From: Nocardia ignorata NBRC 108230
Lineage (GTDB): Bacteria > Actinomycetota > Actinomycetes > Mycobacteriales > Mycobacteriaceae
DNA: 64,000 nt
NCBI RefSeq assembly: GCF_001612905.1
Contig: NZ_BDBI01000030.1
Location: forward strand, 1 to 64,000
Direction: 5' to 3'
The notes below the pieces were generated by a model, which was given only the letters and a program-made list of their open reading frames with translations, searched no databases and was not told the DNA's origin. Made by a program: the position numbers and the translations under genes. The first letter of the stretch is position 1. The number at the start of each line of letters is the position of its first letter. Positions 59,495 to 64,000 of this stretch are shown piece by piece.

Positions 59495-61645
59495 CTACTT
59501 GCGCAGCGAGGCCGGGACCTCGAAGCGGGGGCCGAACTTCTTGGCCAGTTCGTCGGCGCGGGCCACGAAGGCCTCCTGGCCACCGGGGTAGCCGACGATG
59601 AACTGGTGCGAGCCGCCCGACCAGGCCGGGAAGCCGATGCCGAAGATCGAGCCGATGTTCGCGTCGGCGGTGCTGGTGAGCACGCCTTCGTCGAAGCACT
59701 TCTGGGTCTCGATGGCCTCGGCGAACATCATCCGGTCCTTGAGGTCCTGGAAGGTGACACCCTCCGGGAGCTCACGCTGCGAGTTGTACAGCGAACGCAG
59801 CTCGCTCCACAGGCCGACAGCCTTGCCGTCGACGTAGTCGTAGAAGCCGGCGCCGCCCGCCTTGCCCTTGCGGTCGAACTCGCCGACCAGCTTGTCGAGC
59901 ACCGCGGCGGTGGTCTCCGCGGCAGCGTTCAGCTCGCCACCGGCGGCCTTGATGGCGTCGGCGGTCTCCTTGTAGATCTTCTGCATGGTGGTGAAGTTCA
60001 GCTCGTCGCTGAGCTTCAGCGGCGCGGCCGGGTAGCCCGCCTGCAGACCGGCCTGCTCGACCGTCGAGGGGTCGACACCCTCGGCGACCATGGAGATGGC
60101 CTCGTTGATGAAGGTGCCGATCACGCGCGAGGTGAAGAAGCCACGGCTGTCGTTGACGACGATCGGGGTCTTCTTGATGGCGAGGGTGTAGTCGTACACC
60201 CGGGCCAGCGCCTCGTCGGAGGTGTTCTCACCCTTGATGATCTCCACCAGCGGCATCTTGTCCACGGGGGAGAAGAAGTGGATACCGATGAAGTCCTCGG
60301 ACCGCTTCACGCCCTCGGAGAGCAGGGTGATGGGCAGGGTGGAGGTGTTGGAGCCGAGCAGCGCGTCGGGATCGACGATGTCCTCGATCTCCTGGAACAC
60401 CTTGTTCTTGAGGTCGGGGTTCTCGAACACGGCCTCGATCACGAAGTCGACGCCCTTGAAGTCGGCGGCGTCCGCGGTCGGGGTGATGCGGGCCAGCAGC
60501 GCGTCGGACTTCTCCTGGGTGGTCTTGCCACGGGAGAGGGCCTTCTTCTCGATGGCCTCCGAGTACGCCTTGCCCTTCTCGGCGTTGGCGAGCTCGACGT
60601 CCTTGAGGACGACCTCGTAGCCGGCCTTGGCCGAGACGTAGGCGATGCCCGCGCCCATCATGCCGGCGCCGATGACGCCGATCTTCTTGATCTCGCGCTT
60701 GGGCACATCCTTGGGACGCGAACCGCCACCGTTGATGTGGTTCAGGTCGAAGAAGAACGCCTGGATCATGTTCTTCGCGACCGGGCCGGTCAGCAGGCTG
60801 ATGAAGTAACGACCCTCGATGGCGAGCGCGTTGTCGATGTCGACCTGCGCACCCTCGACCGCCGCGGCCATGATGGCGCGCGGGGCGGGCATGTTGGTGC
60901 CCTTGATCTGCTTGCGCAGGTTGGCCGGGAACGCGGGCAGGTTCGCCGCGAGCGCCGGGGTCGACGGGGTGCCGCCGGGGATCTTATAGCCCTTCTTGTC
61001 CCACGGCTGGGCGGCCTCGGGGTTGGCCGCGATCCACGCCTTGGCGGCGGGCAGCAGCTCCTCGACGGAGGAGACGACCTCGTCGATGAGGCCGATTTCC
61101 TTGGCCTTGGTGACGCGGTGACGCTGGCCCTGCAGCAGCACCTGCATCAGCGCGTTCTGCAGGCCGAGCATGCGCACGGTGCGGGTCACACCGCCGCCGC
61201 CGGGCAGCAGACCGAGGGACACCTCGGGCAGGCCGATGGCCGAGCCCTTGACGTCGGCCGCGATGCGGTGGTGGGTGGCCAGCGCGATCTCGAGGCCACC
61301 GCCGAGGGCGGCACCGTTGATGGCGGCGACGACGGGCTTGCCGAGCTGCTCGAGGCGACGCAGCGGGGCCTTGACACCGTCGAGCATCTTCGCGACGTCG
61401 GCGGCGTTGTCCGGGCCGACCTGCATCATGTTCTTCAGGTCGCCGCCGGCGAAGAAGGTCTTCTTGCCGGAGGTGATGACGACACCGGTGATGTCGTCCT
61501 TCTCGGCCTCCAGGCGGTCAACGGTCGCGGCCATCGAGGTGATGTACGCGTCGTTCATGGTGTTGGCGCCCTGGCTCGGGTCGTCGATGGTCAGGACGAC
61601 CACGCCGTCGGCGTCCTTCTCCCAACCGATGATGTTGTCAGTCAT
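59495..61645 (-). CDS. fadB: multifunctional fatty-acid oxidation subunit (enoyl-CoA hydratase/3-hydroxyacyl-CoA dehydrogenase)
   Basis: A 716-residue beta-oxidation protein. Residues ~1-290 are a crotonase fold with the oxyanion and Glu region GAALGGGLEIALATHHRIA and LPEVSLGLLPGGGGVTRTVR. Residues ~320-700 are a 3-hydroxyacyl-CoA dehydrogenase with KKIGVIGAGMMGAGIAYVSA (NAD fold) and FIGIHFFSPVDKMPLVEII. It should form a trifunctional complex with the thiolase encoded 40 bp upstream, like Rv0860-Rv0859. ATG at 61645; the frame is open to 61726 but starts inside the gap. AGGAG lies further upstream than usual. Confidence 0.95.
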   Translation of the reverse strand: MTDNIIGWEKDADGVVVLTIDDPSQGANTMNDAYITSMAATVDRLEAEKDDITGVVITSGKKTFFAGGDLKNMMQVGPDNAADVAKMLDGVKAPLRRLEQLGKPVVAAINGAALGGGLEIALATHHRIAADVKGSAIGLPEVSLGLLPGGGGVTRTVRMLGLQNALMQVLLQGQRHRVTKAKEIGLIDEVVSSVEELLPAAKAWIAANPEAAQPWDKKGYKIPGGTPSTPALAANLPAFPANLRKQIKGTNMPAPRAIMAAAVEGAQVDIDNALAIEGRYFISLLTGPVAKNMIQAFFFDLNHINGGGSRPKDVPKREIKKIGVIGAGMMGAGIAYVSAKAGYEVVLKDVELANAEKGKAYSEAIEKKALSRGKTTQEKSDALLARITPTADAADFKGVDFVIEAVFENPDLKNKVFQEIEDIVDPDALLGSNTSTLPITLLSEGVKRSEDFIGIHFFSPVDKMPLVEIIKGENTSDEALARVYDYTLAIKKTPIVVNDSRGFFTSRVIGTFINEAISMVAEGVDPSTVEQAGLQAGYPAAPLKLSDELNFTTMQKIYKETADAIKAAGGELNAAAETTAAVLDKLVGEFDRKGKAGGAGFYDYVDGKAVGLWSELRSLYNSQRELPEGVTFQDLKDRMMFAEAIETQKCFDEGVLTSTADANIGSIFGIGFPAWSGGSHQFIVGYPGGQEAFVARADELAKKFGPRFEVPASLRK

Positions 61646-61685
61646 AGTTTTTCGTTCTCTCCTATGAGAAGTTCCGGTTGGAAGG

Positions 61686-62900
61686 TCAGACCCGCTCGAT
61701 GATGGTGGCAACGCCCATGCCGCCACCGATGCACAGCGTGATCAGGCCGTAGCGAGCGTTGCGGCGCTCCAGCTCGTCGAGCACGGTGCCGGTGATCATC
61801 GCGCCGGTGGCACCGAGGGGGTGACCCATCGCGATCGCGCCACCGTTGACGTTCAGCTTCTCGTCCGGGACGTTCAGGTCCTTCTGGAACTTCAGCACAA
61901 CGGAGGCGAAGGCCTCGTTGATCTCGACGAGGTCCATGTCCTCGATCGTCAGACCGGCCAGCGCCAGCGCCTTCTTGGCGGCCGGGGTGGGGCCGGTGAG
62001 CATGATGGTGGAGTCGGCACCGGAGGTGGCGGTGGCGACGACGCGGGCGCGGGGGGTCATACCCGAGTTCTTGCCCGCATCCTCGGAACCGATCAGCAGC
62101 AGGGCGGCGCCGTCGACGATGCCCGAGCTGTTGCCGCCGTGGTGGACGTGGTTGATCTTCTCCACGTAGGTGAACTTCTGCAGCGCGACCGCGTCGAAGC
62201 CACCCATCTCGCCGATGCCTGCGAAGGCCGGGTTCAGCTTGGCCAGGTCCTCGGCGGTGGTGCCGGGGCGCATGTGCTCGTCGTTGTCGAGCACGACCAG
62301 GCCGTTGATGTCCTTGACCGGGACGATCGACTTGGCGAAGTAGCCGCCGGTGGTGGCCTTGGCCGCCAGGTCCTGCGAGCGCACGGCGTAGGCGTCGACG
62401 TCATCGCGGGTGAAGCCCTCGATGGTGGCGATCAGGTCGGCCGAGATGCCCTGGGGCACGAAGTAGCCGTCGTAGTTGGTGGCCGGGTCGAGCGCCCAGG
62501 CGCCGCCGTCGGAGCCCATCGGCACGCGCGACATGGACTCGACGCCACCGGCGATCACGAGCTCGTCGAAGCCCGAGCGCACCTTCTGCGCGGCCAGGTT
62601 CACGGCCTCGAGGCCGGAGGCACAGAAACGGTTCAGCTGGAAGCCACCGACGGTGTCGGGCAGGCCGGCGATGGTGACCGCGGTGCGGGCGATGTCCATG
62701 CCCTGGTCACCGACGGGGGTGACCACGCCGAGGATGATGTCGGAGATCCGATCCTCGTCGAGGTTCGGGAAGCGGCCACGCAGCTCCTGGATCAGACCAA
62801 CAGTCAGATCGATCGGCTTGACCGAGTGCAGCGAGCCGTTCTTCTTGCCGCGGCCGCGCGGAGTGCGGATGGCCTCGTAGATGTAGGCCTCTGTGGTCAT
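61686..62900 (-). CDS. fadA: acetyl-CoA acyltransferase (thiolase)
   Basis: A 404-residue thiolase cleaving 3-ketoacyl-CoA. The acylated Cys is in LNRFCASGLEAVNLA, the His of the oxyanion hole in GGAIAMGHPLGATGA, and the proton-transfer Cys in LITLCIGGGMGVATI. It is followed by fadB in one operon on the minus strand, giving a complete fatty-acid beta-oxidation unit. The ATG at 62900 follows GGAAGG about 11 nt away; an open frame to 63011 is not supported. No acyl-CoA dehydrogenase is adjacent. Confidence 0.96.
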   Translation of the reverse strand: MTTEAYIYEAIRTPRGRGKKNGSLHSVKPIDLTVGLIQELRGRFPNLDEDRISDIILGVVTPVGDQGMDIARTAVTIAGLPDTVGGFQLNRFCASGLEAVNLAAQKVRSGFDELVIAGGVESMSRVPMGSDGGAWALDPATNYDGYFVPQGISADLIATIEGFTRDDVDAYAVRSQDLAAKATTGGYFAKSIVPVKDINGLVVLDNDEHMRPGTTAEDLAKLNPAFAGIGEMGGFDAVALQKFTYVEKINHVHHGGNSSGIVDGAALLLIGSEDAGKNSGMTPRARVVATATSGADSTIMLTGPTPAAKKALALAGLTIEDMDLVEINEAFASVVLKFQKDLNVPDEKLNVNGGAIAMGHPLGATGAMITGTVLDELERRNARYGLITLCIGGGMGVATIIERV

Positions 62901-63089
62901 ATCGGAGTGTTTCCTTCCTTGGGGTGCGGTGGCCGCACGAACGCCACGACCAATCGTCTTCGACGCCGTACAAATCCGGCAAGCACCAGCGGAGCATAGA
63001 ACCATGCCCATCCGGAGTTCCCGGCCACCCGTTCATACTACCGTGGTGTGCGAACTCCGGTTAACTTAACGCGGTATGGACGGTGGCTG

Positions 63090-64000
63090 TCAACCGTCCA
63101 GAGACTTTGCGCCGAGCTCGCTGCGCAGCAACGCCAGGGCGACCTCGTCCGGGTCCTGCCGGTCGCCCGGAGCCACCGGAACCGCGGCGGCGGCCAGCAT
63201 CTCCTGCTCCTCCTCCGGAGTCGGCGGGGCGGGAATGCCGGGCGCGGGGCGCGGGGCGCCTGCCGACTCGCCGCCGGAACGCGCCGGATCGACGGCATAA
63301 CTGTCCTGCGGACCCGGGTCGTCGGGTAAGTCGGGGAAGTCGGGCGGCGGAATGTCGTCGTCGGGCTTGCCGGTGCGCGCCCGCCCACCCTTGGCCTGAC
63401 TCGGGCGCGAGAACTGCGGCCGGGCGGCGGGCTTGCTCTCCGCCGGACCCGCCGTGTTCTTGGCCTGCGGCGCCGGGCGTGCCGCGGGGGCACCGGTCTC
63501 CCAGCGCACATCCAGTTCCCGCCCGAGCACCGCCCGCACGGCCGCCCGCACCGACTCGATATTGCGCGGATCGGACAACCGCTGCGCCAACGGAGCACTT
63601 TGATGCGCGAAAACGATCGTCTGCCCCTCCACCCGCGACACCGCGGCCCCCGACATCAGCGCGTGCAACGTGAGCCCGAACTCCCGCACCTTCGTCTTGA
63701 TGTCGGCCCACGCCGCGTCGACGAGGGCGAGCAGATCTTCCGCGGGTGCCTGCCCCTGCGGCACCTCGGGACTACCGGTCGCAGCTGCCTGTGCGGGCGT
63801 CGAGGTTGCGCCGTCTCGCCGAGACCCGGCCATAGGCTCATCTGCCGTACCAGCGCGCGAATCACGCTGCGGCGAGGCAACTTCCGGTCCCTCACCGCGG
63901 GCGTCCGACACGGCCGGTGCCGATACGGAGGTGGCGGAAACCGAGTCGACCGAGGACGGCGGAGTCGGATCGGCGTCCTGCGTGTCGACGACCGGTCGGG
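63090..64000 (-). CDS. dnaX: DNA polymerase III subunit gamma/tau, C-terminal part (runs off the window)
   Basis: The minus-strand frame is open from the stop at 63090 to the window edge with no stop, so the start lies outside. The visible ~303 residues are the C-terminal region: a Pro/Ala/Ser-rich linker, the tau domain (EDLLALVDAAWADIKTKVRE, VEGQTIVFAHQSAPLAQRL, VRAAVRAVLGRELDVRWE), then another disordered, acidic tail (PTPEEEQEMLAAAAV; DPDEVALALLRSELGAKSLDG). The ATPase domain is not in view. Identity rests on the tau-type domain and on synteny with Rv3721c, which follows the CFA-type gene in mycobacteria; here the kinase, phytase-like, membrane and fadAB genes lie between. Confidence 0.88.
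   Translation of the reverse strand, partial: RPVVDTQDADPTPPSSVDSVSATSVSAPAVSDARGEGPEVASPQRDSRAGTADEPMAGSRRDGATSTPAQAAATGSPEVPQGQAPAEDLLALVDAAWADIKTKVREFGLTLHALMSGAAVSRVEGQTIVFAHQSAPLAQRLSDPRNIESVRAAVRAVLGRELDVRWETGAPAARPAPQAKNTAGPAESKPAARPQFSRPSQAKGGRARTGKPDDDIPPPDFPDLPDDPGPQDSYAVDPARSGGESAGAPRPAPGIPAPPTPEEEQEMLAAAAVPVAPGDRQDPDEVALALLRSELGAKSLDG

Noticed and set aside
59441..61702. 753-codon plus-strand frame opposite fadB
   Set aside because: Shadow of fadB, His/Asp/Gly/Leu-rich with no domain.

Overview
The window is high-GC actinobacterial DNA whose gene order closely follows the Mycobacterium tuberculosis stretch Rv3671c-Rv3721c (marP, NUDIX, TlpA-like, nth, crp, MBL, RidA, two ArsA/Get3-like ATPases, whiB4, ponA2, ... 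asd, ask, leuA, murT-gatD, recR, ybaB, FAD oxidase, cyclopropane-type methyltransferase, dnaX). The insertions between these blocks, together with a mycolata-type gene set (WhiB4, PknK-like kinase, mycosin, MurT/GatD), point to Nocardia or a close relative. The genus is inferred from gene content and order, not from a marker gene.

Layout. 1-6.3 kb: a minus-strand DNA-repair/redox/acid-resistance operon (nth, tlpA-like, nudix, marP), then crp, then a minus-strand operon of a 53-aa DUF4177-type gene, RidA and a metallo-beta-lactamase-fold hydrolase. 6.4-13.4 kb: two overlapping ArsA/Get3-type ATPases, whiB4, ponA2, YqeY and a metallophosphoesterase. 13.4-22.6 kb: accessory DNA with a proline-rich membrane protein, tRNA-Pro(CGG), two unknown genes, a GntR/allophanate hydrolase pair, an arsenate reductase, a probable tiny membrane-peptide transcript, an APC permease and a secreted serine hydrolase. 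22.6-25 kb: asd-ask. 25-31.5 kb: accessory genes (DHFR-like/TetR pair, SRPBCC, LtrA, voltage-sensor-like protein, cholesterol-oxidase-type GMC enzyme, TauE/SafE). 31.6-33.6 kb: leuA behind a leader peptide with three consecutive Leu codons and a potential pseudoknot. 33.8-41 kb: an EspI-like MinD ATPase, a LysR/EamA pair, an orphan mycosin and a Tat-exported FAD enzyme, all inserted between leuA and murT. 41-50.8 kb: murT-gatD, a transglutaminase plus ATP-grasp/alpha-E fusion, recR-ybaB, a MerR/VOC pair and an SRPBCC protein. 51-53.7 kb: FAD oxidase and CFA-type methyltransferase. 53.8-63 kb: a giant PknK-like kinase, a phytase-like secreted protein, a single-pass membrane protein and the fadA-fadB beta-oxidation pair. 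63.1 kb to the edge: the C-terminal part of dnaX.

Functional threads are envelope building (PonA2, MurT/GatD, methyl-branched or cyclopropane lipid enzymes, MarP), aspartate-family and leucine biosynthesis, redox and cAMP signalling (Crp, WhiB4, PknK), and small regulator/target pairs with visible palindromic operators (GntR, TetR, LysR). Many starts lie 6-8 nt behind a TANNNT -10 box, suggesting leaderless transcripts. Convergent pairs often share one strong hairpin terminator or overlap at their 3' ends. No insertion sequence, prophage or CRISPR array was seen.
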